From a bacterium (lineage in GTDB: Bacteria; Hydrogenedentota; Hydrogenedentia; Hydrogenedentiales; SLHB01), in contig JAAEQP010001658.1 of the NCBI GenBank assembly GCA_024231375.1, positions 1 through 15,616 of the forward strand: 15,616 nucleotides of DNA, read 5' to 3'. The notes below the pieces were generated by a model. The model was not told the origin of the DNA. It saw only the letters and a list, made by a program, of their open reading frames with translations, and did not search any database. How positions within the stretch are numbered: position 1 is the first letter of the stretch; each line of letters begins with the position of its first letter. Below are positions 1 to 7,743 of the stretch, piece after piece. Made by a program: the position numbers and the translations under genes.

Positions 1-16
1 CCCCCCCCCCCCCCCC
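1..16. repeat. Poly-C homopolymer tract at window edge
   Basis: Sixteen consecutive C open the window. On the minus strand this is a G16 run starting two bases after the stop codon of the response regulator gene. Such a tract at the very end of a sequence usually marks where an assembly stopped, so its true length and what lies beyond are unknown. Confidence 0.9.
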
Positions 17-18
17 AC

Positions 19-1374
19 CTACCCAAAGTAGTCCTTCAGCTTGTTCCGCAACGTGCGCACGCTGATACCAAGCACCCGCGCCGCATGGGTCCGGTTCTCG
101 CCGCAATGGGACAGCGTCTTGAGGATGAGTTGCTTCTCCATCTCCGACACCGTCGTCCCCATAGGCACCCGCACCCCGTCGCCCTCGTCGGGACGCGGGG
201 GTTGGTCGCCAGACAGGTTGAAGTGTTCGGGTCCCAGCGTGCGTTCCGACGACAACACCACCGCACGCTCGATGCAATTCTGCAACTCGCGCACATTGCC
301 TGGCCAGGCATACGCTAGAAACTGGGCACGCGCTTCCTGGGAGAATCCCGCGATGTCCCGGCCATTCTCCTGCACATACCGGTTGAGGAAATAGTCCATC
401 AGGGCCGGGATATCCTCGCGCCGGTCCCGCAACGGCGGTAGATGAATCGGGATCACGTTCAAGCGAAAGAATAGATCCTCCCGCAACACGCCTTCCTTCA
501 CCGCTTCCTCCAGGTTTCGGTTCGACGTGCAAATGATGCGCGTGTCCACCTTGATCGGCGTCGTGCCGCCTACCCGGTCGAATTCCCGTTCCTGCAACGC
601 ACGCAACAGCTTGGGTTGCAGTTCCGGCGAGATCTCGCTCACCTCGTCCATCAACAGTGTGCCCGAATCGGCCAGTTCGAACCGCCCCACCTTGCGCTCA
701 TGGGCTCCCGTGAACGACCCCTTTTCGTGGCCGAACAATTCACTCTCCAACAAACCCGCCGACAGGGCAGCGCAGTTCACCTTGATGAACGGCCGCTCGC
801 GCCGCGCACCGGAATAGTGGATCGCGCGCGCCACCAACTCCTTGCCCGTGCCGCTCTCGCCTCGAATCAACACCGTCGCCCGGCTGTCGGCCACCTTCGT
901 GATTTGGTCGTAGACCGCCTTCATGGCCGGGCTCTCGCCGATCATCGATTCGAAGTCGTAGGCCTGGTTCAGCTCGGCCCGCAGATACCGGTTCTCCTGC
1001 GCCAACCGTTCGCGTTCCAGCACCCGTTCCACCGCCAGTTCCAGTTCATCCGGCGCGAACGGTTTCATGATGTAGTCGTCGGCGCCCGCCTTCAACGCCT
1101 CCACAGCCGTTTCCACGGTTCCGTACGCCGTCATGATGATGCACCGCGTGTCCGGGCTCTGGGCACGTACGTGACGCAACACTTCCAGCCCGTCCATGGG
1201 CGCCATCTTCAGGTCCGACACCACCACGTCGTACGTCCGGCTCTCGATCAGATCCACGCCTTCCCGGCCCGTGCCCACCGAATCCACTTCGAAATCGCAC
1301 CGGATCAGGGCCTCATGCACGTACTCGCGCATCAAGGTTTCGTCGTCAATCACCAGAATTCGAGACTTCCCCAT
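19..1374 (-). CDS. NtrC-family sigma-54-dependent response regulator
   Basis: A 451-residue, full-length activator. The receiver (about residues 4-118) has acidic pocket D10/D11, phospho-acceptor D54, T82 and K104. The AAA+ domain (about 143-375) has Walker A GESGTGKE (172-179), the sigma-54 contact loop as GSFTGA (219-224, S in place of the usual A) and Walker B LLMDE (240-244). A Fis-type HTH fills about 415-450. When phosphorylated, such proteins hydrolyse ATP to open sigma-54 promoters. The ATG follows a weak GGGTGA and lies 11 bases after the kinase stop, so the two form a co-transcribed pair. Membership in this operon with a possible flagellar chaperone and a FliM-motif protein suggests an FlrC/FleR/FlgR-like role in flagellar gene control. 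That role is inference; generic NtrC/AtoC-like regulation is the alternative. Confidence 0.95.
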   Translation of the reverse strand: MGKSRILVIDDETLMREYVHEALIRCDFEVDSVGTGREGVDLIESRTYDVVVSDLKMAPMDGLEVLRHVRAQSPDTRCIIMTAYGTVETAVEALKAGADDYIMKPFAPDELELAVERVLERERLAQENRYLRAELNQAYDFESMIGESPAMKAVYDQITKVADSRATVLIRGESGTGKELVARAIHYSGARRERPFIKVNCAALSAGLLESELFGHEKGSFTGAHERKVGRFELADSGTLLMDEVSEISPELQPKLLRALQEREFDRVGGTTPIKVDTRIICTSNRNLEEAVKEGVLREDLFFRLNVIPIHLPPLRDRREDIPALMDYFLNRYVQENGRDIAGFSQEARAQFLAYAWPGNVRELQNCIERAVVLSSERTLGPEHFNLSGDQPPRPDEGDGVRVPMGTTVSEMEKQLILKTLSHCGENRTHAARVLGISVRTLRNKLKDYFG

Positions 1375-1385
1375 TCTTCACCCGT

Positions 1386-2546
1386 CTACGGCGCTTCCGC
1401 GCCGTCCGCGGGCAGGAGGATCCGGAACACCGACCCCTTGCCCAGTTCGCTTTCCACTTCCAATCGACCCCCGTGCCCTTCCACAATCTTCGCGGCCACG
1501 GCCAACCCCAGGCCCGTGCCCTTCTCTTTGGTCGTGTAGAACGGGGAGAACACTTCTTCGATCTGGCTTGACGTCATCCCCGACCCCGTGTCCGCCACCG
1601 CCACCGCCACCGCGTCGTCATGACGCTCCGACGTCACCCGCACCTCGCCGGCGTCCTCGATGCTCTGGACCGCGTTCAGCAAAATGTTCAGAATCACCTG
1701 GCGCATCCGGTCCGGATCGACCATCAGTTGAACCTCCGGTTCCACGGTGTTCCGTATCGCCACGGACCGGCCCCGCAGATCCACATAGCCCAGCGCCGCA
1801 TCCACCAAATCGCCGCACCGCGTCATCCGTAGGCGCAACTCCATGGGCCGCGTGTATTCCAACAACTCGCTGACCACGCGCTCCAAATCCTTCGTGCCCA
1901 ACTCAATCTTGTCGACGAGACGCCGCCTGGGGTCTTCGGCAGGCAAGTCACGCGCCAACAGTGCCGCGAACCCCCGGATGCCGCCCAAAGGGTTGCGTAT
2001 CTCGTGGGCCACCGTCGCCGCCATCTGACCCACCGCCGCAAGCCGATCCTGTTGCCGTATCCGCTCGCGCAACGACTCCACCTCGGTCATGTCCTGAAAC
2101 ACCTTCACCGTACCGATGCGGCGACCGGCGCGATCGGCCAAGGGCGAATCGCGTTCGCTCACCGAAATGGGACGGTCGTCCGCGGCGCGCAGCTCCATGG
2201 CGTGGCGTCCCGGCGGCACGTCGAAGTCTCTCCTGAAGACCTCGTTGAACGGCCGCCCTACAGCCTCCTCCCGGGAGTACCCCAACACATAGCACGCCGC
2301 ATGGTTGAAGGCCGTCACTACGCCGCCCGTGTCGATGGCAATCACACCGTCCGACATGCTTTCCAGGATGTTGTTGAGGTAGTCGCTCGTCAGCGCCAGT
2401 TCGCGGTTCTTGGCCGCCAGTTCCTCGTCCAGATCCTTCACCCGCGCCTCCAGGCGCCGGTATGACTCCTCCAGCGTCTCGGTGGTCTGCGTGAACTTCT
2501 GGAAGGCCTCCGCCAGCGCCTTCATATGGATTTCGCGTTCGCTCAT
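1386..2546 (-). CDS. Soluble PAS-domain sensor histidine kinase (NtrB/FlrB-like)
   Basis: From the chosen ATG this is 386 residues. A coiled coil (about 13-58) leads into a PAS domain (about 55-150), then HisKA with the phospho-acceptor H181 in AHEIRNPLGG. HATPase_c follows, with N-box N287/N291, G1 box DTGSGM (319-324) and G2 box GTGLGLAV (343-350). There is no transmembrane segment or signal peptide, so the sensor is cytosolic and must read an internal cue or a protein partner. It should phosphorylate D54 of the regulator encoded 11 bases downstream. An in-frame start at 2624 would overlap the upstream gene. I chose 2546 because it lies 10 bases after that gene's stop and removes 26 residues that fit no domain. 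The true start is not decided by a strong ribosome binding site. Confidence 0.92.
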   Translation of the reverse strand: MSEREIHMKALAEAFQKFTQTTETLEESYRRLEARVKDLDEELAAKNRELALTSDYLNNILESMSDGVIAIDTGGVVTAFNHAACYVLGYSREEAVGRPFNEVFRRDFDVPPGRHAMELRAADDRPISVSERDSPLADRAGRRIGTVKVFQDMTEVESLRERIRQQDRLAAVGQMAATVAHEIRNPLGGIRGFAALLARDLPAEDPRRRLVDKIELGTKDLERVVSELLEYTRPMELRLRMTRCGDLVDAALGYVDLRGRSVAIRNTVEPEVQLMVDPDRMRQVILNILLNAVQSIEDAGEVRVTSERHDDAVAVAVADTGSGMTSSQIEEVFSPFYTTKEKGTGLGLAVAAKIVEGHGGRLEVESELGKGSVFRILLPADGAEAP

Positions 2547-2556
2547 GCCTGGGTGA

Positions 2557-2997
2557 CTATGCCTGCCTGTCCATGAACCCGCCGCTGTCCCACGATCCAG
2601 GACGATACCGCCGCAGCAGGCCAAGTCCTTTCTTCAGTTCGTTCCCCTCGTCGGTGAGCGTGCCCATCCGGTCGCCGATCATCTGCACCGCCTCCTCGTG
2701 CTTTCGCATCAGAGCGTCGGCAAGCTTCTTGGCCTCAAGTGCACACGCCTTCAGTGCGGCGTACTCCTCGGCCGAGAACGGGTCCGTCCGGTCCCGTTCG
2801 CCCGACAACGCGCTGAACTCGGCGGCAAAGGCCTGTGCTTCCGCGGCCATTCTCGTCTGGCGATCCAGAAGAGGTCCCTGGTCGTCGCCGGCCAACTCCG
2901 CCGCAAGCCGCTCGTGTTGGTTCAACGCCTCGCGGTAGAACGCGATCTGACGTTGGAACAGGTCCATGAAGCGCGAGGCCAGTCCGGGGTTCGCCAT
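2557..2997 (-). CDS. Small coiled-coil protein, possibly FlgN-like flagellar chaperone
   Basis: A 146-residue, mostly helical, charged protein with no membrane segment or signal peptide. Heptad-like stretches cover about 8-45 and 75-130, and the C-terminus has an LLRRYRPG segment before a short tail. Length, helical character and the late L..YRPG-like segment resemble FlgN-type chaperones of hook-associated proteins, but I see no diagnostic residue. The call rests mostly on context: flagellin genes lie in the same window and a FliM-motif protein is its direct upstream partner. The ATG at 2997 is four bases past the upstream TAA, and the GGAAGG ribosome binding site overlaps that gene's end, so translation is probably coupled. 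A longer open frame runs upstream to 3381 but lies antiparallel in codon usage to the TPR gene and is rejected. FliT-like or unrelated coiled-coil protein are alternatives. Confidence 0.75.
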   Translation of the reverse strand: MANPGLASRFMDLFQRQIAFYREALNQHERLAAELAGDDQGPLLDRQTRMAAEAQAFAAEFSALSGERDRTDPFSAEEYAALKACALEAKKLADALMRKHEEAVQMIGDRMGTLTDEGNELKKGLGLLRRYRPGSWDSGGFMDRQA

Positions 2998-3001
2998 CGC
3001 C

Positions 3002-6000
3002 TTAACCTTCCGTCGGCAAGGGAGTGGGCTCGAGTCCGCGCAAGCGTTGCTCCATTCGCGCGTATCCCGCTTTCGCGGAGGCGTCGTCCGCCCAAGGAGA
3101 ATCGCTGTCCGCGATGGCGTCGTAGATCTTGATGCTGTCCTCGAAGCTCTGAAGCTGAAGCAGCGCGTTGGCATGCATGTAGCGCGCCCATGCCGCGTCC
3201 ACGCTCGAACTGCCCAGCTTGCCCGCGGCCAACGTATACGCCTCCGCGGCCGTTCGGTAGTCACGTCGATCGAACAGATAGTCGCCCCACAGTCCGGCGG
3301 CCTTCTCCAGATGGCCCGCGTCGCCCGGACTGCGCCGCACCTGATCCTCGATATCGCGCACCAGGATCCGCGCGCGCGCATTCCGATCCGTCGCGAGATA
3401 CGCTTCGAGCAAGGCCAAGTCGCCTTCCGGCGTACGGGCCTTCGGATACGACTCGTAGGCCCGCTCCATCTCCGACACGGCCCGTGCCGAATCCGTCCGC
3501 AACAGCGCCTCCGCGTGCTTCATCAGAAACTCGTACGCCTTGGCGTCGCGCACGCGTGACAGGTCCACCCGTTCCGCCAGCGCCAACCCGTCGCTCCACT
3601 GTTCCGCGTCAAGCATGGCCACCGCCGCCGTTGCCAATACTTCGGGCTCCGTTGTCAGCCCCGCCACCTCTCCGTAGGTGCCGGCCGCCTCTACCGTCAG
3701 TCCCAGTTCCTTGTACGTCTCGGCCAACGCCACCAGCACCGGCAGACGTTGCGGTCTACCTGCCGACATCTCGGCCAAGTCGCGAAGCCGGTTCAGGGCC
3801 CTGCGCACCCGGCCTCGATCCAGAAACACCCTCGCCAGTTCGATGCTGCCCTCAAAGGCTTCCGGCGTCCGCGGGAAGTCCACGATCAGGCGTTCCAATG
3901 CGGCCTGGGCCTCGATCGGGTCCTCCATCTCCCGGTACAACCGCCCCGCCATCAAGAGCGCCTCGGGGTCGTTCGCGCCTTGACTGTCAGCGTCCATCAA
4001 CGCCTCGGCTGCGGCGCGCTTGTCGCCCGAACGCACCAGAAGGTCCGCCTTGTTCCGGAGAACCGCCGCGTTGCCCGGCGCGTCCAAGGCCCCCTGCGAC
4101 GCCACCCGCAACGCGTCCCGCCGTTGCCCGCGCGCATCCAGCACCTGGCTCAGTTCCACATAGGCCTCGGCCGTCACCGAGCTCTCGGGGAAGAAGTCCA
4201 GCAACTCACGGATCACCCGCTCCGCGTCCGCCAGTTGGTTCGATGCGCGGTACGCTTTGGCCAGGATCAGGTAGACCTGTTCGTTACCCTCAATCGTGGT
4301 GGCCGTCGTCAGACGCGCTTCCAGAAGCCGGATCGCGTCCGCGTACGCCCCCTCGTCGAACGCGATCCGCCCGAGGCGTGCATAGGCCTCGGCGCCCAGT
4401 TTCGTGTTGGGCTGCGACCGCGCAACCCGCATTAGAATCGCCTCGCCCTCCGCCCGTTTGCCCGACGCCACCAGCGCTTCGCCCAAGGCCAACCGCGCCG
4501 TGCCCGCCTTGGGGCTTCCGGGGTACCTGCTCATGAACTGCTCCAGGTGGTCGACGGCCTCCTGGGGGCGATTCAGCGTCATGGCCACACGCGCTGCGTC
4601 CAGCAGCACGTCGTCCAGGTTCGGGGCCGCACCGTACGTCCTCACAATCTCCGTGTACACGTCGCGCGCTCCCTGGGCAAGGTCCGTCCGCTCGTAGACC
4701 AACGCCTTCCAGTGGAGCACCTCCGGAACGTTCGCGTGCGACGGCGCTTCCCGCAGGAAATCGTCCATCGCAATGTGCGCGTCCTCCGCACCCAACGCCG
4801 ACACCCGTTCGGGCAATCCCATGTAACTGGCCTTCGCCCGAAGGTACGCGGCCTCACCGCGATCCGGACCGTGGGGCGCCTTCTTCAGGATGTCCTCCAG
4901 TTTCGATACCGCGCCCGTGTATTTCCCAACGTCCACCAGATTCCGGGCCGCGCGAATCTCGCGCTGCAGGTCCGTCGCCCTCGCCGGGGGCACCGCGCCC
5001 AGATCCACCCGGCGCTCCCGGTTCACGTACAACAACGCGAACGCCGCGGTCGCCGCCAGAATGCCCATGCACGCCGCCGCCAGCACCTTCGGTCCCCGCG
5101 GACCCGCCAGGACGCCGAGGTAGGTCAGAACCTGCGACTGCAACTGCGGCACTCTCGACCGCGCACCCCGCTCCTCCGCAAAATCCTCGGCTCCGCCCAC
5201 ATCCGGCGGACCCGCCGACGCCGGGGCCTCCTCAAGTCCCATCCCAGTGAGTTCATCCGTCAGTTCGTCCTCGGACGGGACAACCACCTTGTCGGGCGCG
5301 GCCCCTGCCTGGGCCTCGGCGCCGGACGCGGCCACATCCAGCATCTCGTCGAGTTGCTCCGAGTCCCCTTCGTCCGCGCCGCCTTCCTGAGCTCCTGCCA
5401 GCAGCGCGTCCAGCATCTCCTGCGACACCAGCCCGTCGTCTTCCCCGCTTCCGTCCGCCGATGCCTCGGCCGCCGCCGCAAGGTTCTCCGAGCCCACCGT
5501 CCCTTCCGCTTCTTCTCTGGCAAGCCGGGCGATGGGATCTTCGGCCGTATCGGCCGGTCCCTCCGCCGCGCCAATGATCGAATCGATGTCGTCCTGGGAG
5601 ACGGCGACCGGCTTGTCAACAGCCTCGTCCCCGGCGAGAACCGCGTCCATGCCGTCCCCGTCGCCGGAGGGCAGCACCGATTCGGGACTCCGATCGTCCA
5701 GCGGTTGATCCGCACCCGCACCCGCTAGGAGCCGGTCAATCTCGTCCTGGCTCACCGACCCCCCGTCATCCTCGGACGCGGCAGGCGCGGCTTTCGCCGG
5801 TGCAGGTTGCTCGGCGTCGCCACCGGCCTTGAGCAGCCGGTCGATCTCGTCCTGGCTCACCGTGCCACCGTCATCCTCGGACGCGGCAGGCGCGGCTTCC
5901 GCTGGTGCAGGTTGCTCGGCGTCGCCACCGGCCTTGAGCAGCCGGTCGATCTCGTCCTGGCTCACCGTGCCACCGTCATCGTCGCTCGCAGCAGGCGCGG

Positions 6001-6367
6001 CTTCCGCTGGCGCCGGTTCCTCCGCGTCGCCACCGGCCTTGAGCAGCCGGTCGATCTCGTCCTGGCCCACCGTGCCACCGTCATCCTCGGACGCGGCAGG
6101 CGCGGCTTCCGCTGGCGCCGGTTGCTCGGCGTCGTCACCGGCCTTGAGCAAGCGGTCGATCTCGTCCTGACTCGCCGGGCCCCCGGCATCCTCGTCCGCC
6201 TCGGACGCGTCCGCCGCGGACGCGGTGGGGGCATCAGCGGCGGGAGATTTGGCCTTCGACGCGGAGAATTGGGCCAGAAGGGCATCCAGTTCGGCTTGGT
6301 CTACAAGGGGAACTTCACTCGACGAGCCGTCACTCGGTTCCGGTGGAGTTGTTGCGTCGTCGCTCAT
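3002..6367 (-). CDS. Membrane TPR protein with tandem FliM-type EIDxLL docking motifs
   Basis: A 1121-residue protein in three parts. Residues 1-405 are acidic, Ala/Gly/Asp/Glu-rich and probably disordered. They carry SQxEIDxLL-type peptides at 22-31 (variant QAELDALL), 65-74, 100-109, 135-144, 170-179, 205-214, 256-265 (SQDDIDSII) and 314-323 (SQEMLDALL), with weaker echoes near 237, 336 and 364. This is the peptide at the FliM/FliY N-terminus that binds phosphorylated CheY. One transmembrane helix follows (about 427-447), then TPR-like helical repeats (about 470-1115). No signal peptide or enzymatic motif is visible. The likely topology is N-terminus inside and TPR in the periplasm, though the charges flanking the helix do not decide it. 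FimV-like proteins share the acidic-TM-TPR plan, but no LysM is seen. It is first in a four-gene operon with a kinase and regulator. The function is unknown; a receiver-docking scaffold is my inference. Confidence 0.93.
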   Translation of the reverse strand: MSDDATTPPEPSDGSSSEVPLVDQAELDALLAQFSASKAKSPAADAPTASAADASEADEDAGGPASQDEIDRLLKAGDDAEQPAPAEAAPAASEDDGGTVGQDEIDRLLKAGGDAEEPAPAEAAPAASDDDGGTVSQDEIDRLLKAGGDAEQPAPAEAAPAASEDDGGTVSQDEIDRLLKAGGDAEQPAPAKAAPAASEDDGGSVSQDEIDRLLAGAGADQPLDDRSPESVLPSGDGDGMDAVLAGDEAVDKPVAVSQDDIDSIIGAAEGPADTAEDPIARLAREEAEGTVGSENLAAAAEASADGSGEDDGLVSQEMLDALLAGAQEGGADEGDSEQLDEMLDVAASGAEAQAGAAPDKVVVPSEDELTDELTGMGLEEAPASAGPPDVGGAEDFAEERGARSRVPQLQSQVLTYLGVLAGPRGPKVLAAACMGILAATAAFALLYVNRERRVDLGAVPPARATDLQREIRAARNLVDVGKYTGAVSKLEDILKKAPHGPDRGEAAYLRAKASYMGLPERVSALGAEDAHIAMDDFLREAPSHANVPEVLHWKALVYERTDLAQGARDVYTEIVRTYGAAPNLDDVLLDAARVAMTLNRPQEAVDHLEQFMSRYPGSPKAGTARLALGEALVASGKRAEGEAILMRVARSQPNTKLGAEAYARLGRIAFDEGAYADAIRLLEARLTTATTIEGNEQVYLILAKAYRASNQLADAERVIRELLDFFPESSVTAEAYVELSQVLDARGQRRDALRVASQGALDAPGNAAVLRNKADLLVRSGDKRAAAEALMDADSQGANDPEALLMAGRLYREMEDPIEAQAALERLIVDFPRTPEAFEGSIELARVFLDRGRVRRALNRLRDLAEMSAGRPQRLPVLVALAETYKELGLTVEAAGTYGEVAGLTTEPEVLATAAVAMLDAEQWSDGLALAERVDLSRVRDAKAYEFLMKHAEALLRTDSARAVSEMERAYESYPKARTPEGDLALLEAYLATDRNARARILVRDIEDQVRRSPGDAGHLEKAAGLWGDYLFDRRDYRTAAEAYTLAAGKLGSSSVDAAWARYMHANALLQLQSFEDSIKIYDAIADSDSPWADDASAKAGYARMEQRLRGLEPTPLPTEG
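5024..5092 (-). other. Transmembrane segment of the EIDxLL/TPR protein
   Basis: Codons for about residues 426-448 encode a hydrophobic stretch (AAACMGILAATAAFALLYV) bounded by RGPK before and NRERR after. It is the only convincing membrane helix in the 1121-residue protein and separates the docking-motif tail from the TPR region. Basic residues on both sides leave the orientation open. Confidence 0.8.
5756..6175 (-). repeat. Four 105-bp in-frame tandem repeats encoding docking motif plus linker
   Basis: Residues 65-204 form four consecutive 35-residue units: SQDEIDRLLKAG followed by a linker rich in AEQPAPAEAAPAAS and EDDGG. A fifth motif (205-214) starts a unit that then diverges. The DNA copies are close to identical, differing at scattered positions (for example GQDEID in unit 2 and AKAAP in unit 4), which points to recent duplication. 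Because the unit is a multiple of three, gain or loss of copies keeps the frame. Confidence 0.92.
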
Positions 6368-6712
6368 GTCCTGCCCGTCTCCGTGATTGGATGGTATGCC
6401 TTAACTGCATGTGGAACGGTGCCTTGCGGCCGAACCAGTCCAGTAGGTCTTCAGTTGCAGTGTAACACAGCCGACACGTCCAGGCAACGCAAAACAGGCA
6501 CATTTTGCCGTGAAGCATACGTCGCCATACCGATATCCCCGACCGACCGATATGCTGCAGATTCTGCCGGTTCACAACGGGGGAGACACTTCCCTCTCCC
6601 CGCCATGAGCGTAACGAAGCATCTCGCACCCCAGTGTCCAAGTGCATACACCGGGCTGATCCCTTCCAAGCGAGCCACCCACAACCCCGCCGTGGCTTCG
6701 CCGGTCCATCCT
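6368..6712. other. Intergenic region between the LysR gene and the EIDxLL operon
   Basis: 345 bases without a convincing gene; open frames here have poor codon bias and no ribosome binding sites. It holds the candidate promoter of the leftward operon (6459-6487) and a direct repeat ACCGATAT at 6529-6536 and 6546-6553 (17 bp apart). A weak dyad, GAGCCAC/GTGGCTT, near 6670-6700 could form an imperfect hairpin after the LysR gene. I see no T-tract terminator there. Confidence 0.6.
6459..6487 (-). promoter_or_regulatory. Candidate sigma-70-like promoter of the four-gene operon
   Basis: On the minus strand TTGCCT (6487-6482), a 17-base spacer and TACACT (6464-6459), each 4/6 to consensus. It would start transcription near 6452, about 85 bases before the ATG at 6367. 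No good sigma-54 or sigma-28 match was seen here. The assignment is by eye only. Confidence 0.35.
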
Positions 6713-7612
6713 CTACAGCGCCGCCCCGCGGGTCAGCCGTTTCCTGAGCAGGTCCGCGAACGCCACCGCTGCGGGTGACGCGATCCCCGTCTTCGGGTAC
6801 ACGATGCCCATGGCACGGCACGCGGACCGGTCGAATACCCGGATCGCGTGCAACGCCCCCCGTCGCGTCTCGTCACGCACCGCGATTCCTGGCACCACCG
6901 AAACGCCAAAATCGAGTTGCACCAGACGCTTGATCACTTCAATGCTGCCAAGTTCCATCGATACCCGCGGCGTGAGGCCCGCCTCCGCGAACTGAGCGTC
7001 AATAAAGCTGCGCGTATTCGCGCCATGGTCCAGCAGAAGCAGCGGGTGCGCGGCAAGGTCCACCAGCGAAATGCGCCTTCGGCGCGCCAAGGCATGCCCC
7101 GGCGCACAGATGGCCACGTCTTCGCGTACGGCCAGCGATTCGCTTTCGAGTTTCGGATGCGTGACAGGCAGCGTGACGATGGCGAGGTCCGCCTCCCGCG
7201 ACGCCACCTGCGCCGCCGCCACCGGCGAAGGCCGATTCGCGATCCGCACCTCCACGCCGGGGTACCGCGACCGGTACGCACGCAACACGTCCGGTAGGGC
7301 ATAGCATGCCGTCGTGTCGCTGGTGGCCAGGACCAGCTCGCCTTCGGTCAACTCGCGCAGGCCCTGAATCCGTGCGCGTGCCACATCCAATGCTTCCGTG
7401 GCCCGATCCGCCTGTTCGAGCAGGATGCGGCCCGCCTGGGTCAACGTGGTCGTTCGACCCTGGCGTACCAGCAACCGTTCGCCCAGTTCCTCCTCGAGGG
7501 CTCGTACGGCTTGGCTGATCGCGGGTTGGGTCTTGAACAGACGCTCCGCCGCCCGCGAGAAGTTTCCCTCCATAGCGACGGCGCGAAACGCATTGAGACG
7601 GTCGAAGTCCAT
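6713..7612 (-). CDS. LysR-type transcriptional regulator
   Basis: A 299-residue protein of normal LysR length. The N-terminal winged HTH (about 1-60) has the typical FSRAAERLFKTQPAISQAVRALEEELG pattern, here split as AAERLF, QPAISQAVR and LEEELG. It is followed by the linker helix and a periplasmic-binding-like effector domain (about 90-295). The ATG at 7612 follows GAGGGAA at good spacing. It diverges from purA with 131 bases between the two starts, the usual arrangement for a LysR regulator controlling its neighbour and itself. The effector is not predictable from the sequence. Control of purA is inferred from position and from the dyad at 7628-7642; the target could lie elsewhere. Confidence 0.95.
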   Translation of the reverse strand: MDFDRLNAFRAVAMEGNFSRAAERLFKTQPAISQAVRALEEELGERLLVRQGRTTTLTQAGRILLEQADRATEALDVARARIQGLRELTEGELVLATSDTTACYALPDVLRAYRSRYPGVEVRIANRPSPVAAAQVASREADLAIVTLPVTHPKLESESLAVREDVAICAPGHALARRRRISLVDLAAHPLLLLDHGANTRSFIDAQFAEAGLTPRVSMELGSIEVIKRLVQLDFGVSVVPGIAVRDETRRGALHAIRVFDRSACRAMGIVYPKTGIASPAAVAFADLLRKRLTRGAAL

Positions 7613-7627
7613 GACTATTCCCTCGGC

Positions 7628-7643
7628 TTATAGGTTGTATAAT
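7628..7643. promoter_or_regulatory. Dyad operator overlapping a -10 element between lysR-type gene and purA
   Basis: TTATA-N5-TATAA is a perfect inverted repeat (7628-7642) containing the T-N11-A spacing typical of LysR-type binding sites. Its right arm overlaps TATAAT (7638-7643), a full-consensus -10 for rightward transcription toward purA, with only a poor -35 (about 7615-7620). The minus strand of the same AT-rich stretch also offers -10-like hexamers for the regulator gene. Confidence 0.45.
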
Positions 7644-7743
7644 AACTATTCATTGGACTTATGGCAAGATGTGTCGTAATGTGGGGAGCGGCGAGGACGG
7701 AAGATTCACACGGACCGCGAGAGCGGGGTTGAAGGATGACACC

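Noticed and set aside
616..1539. Plus-strand open frame of 307 codons opposite the regulator and kinase genes
   Set aside because: Overlaps two well-supported conserved genes on the other strand and has His/Arg-rich composition without motifs.
3190..4536. Long plus-strand open frame (448 codons) opposite the TPR gene
   Set aside because: It is Pro/Arg/Ser-rich with no domain, and is the antisense of a gene with clear TPR pattern; GC-rich DNA commonly gives such frames.
5756..6175. CRISPR array, because of regular 105-bp periodicity
   Set aside because: The whole unit repeats, without unique spacers, and it lies in frame inside a protein gene.
6529..6553. Two CCGATAT boxes that resemble sigma-28 -10 elements on the plus strand
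   Set aside because: No TAAA lies 14-16 bases upstream and no plus-strand gene follows; kept only as a direct repeat.
6620..6660. Possible sigma-54 promoter on the minus strand (TTGG-N10-GC pattern)
   Set aside because: Only the GG and GC dinucleotides fit; the rest of the -24 and -12 elements does not match TGGCAC-N5-TTGC, and it points to no nearer gene than the candidate sigma-70 site.
5807..6778. Plus-strand repetitive open frame with repeated RATVILGRGRRGF-like units
   Set aside because: It is the reverse-strand reading of the 105-bp repeats; the minus-strand reading carries the meaningful SQDEID motif and continues into TM and TPR regions.
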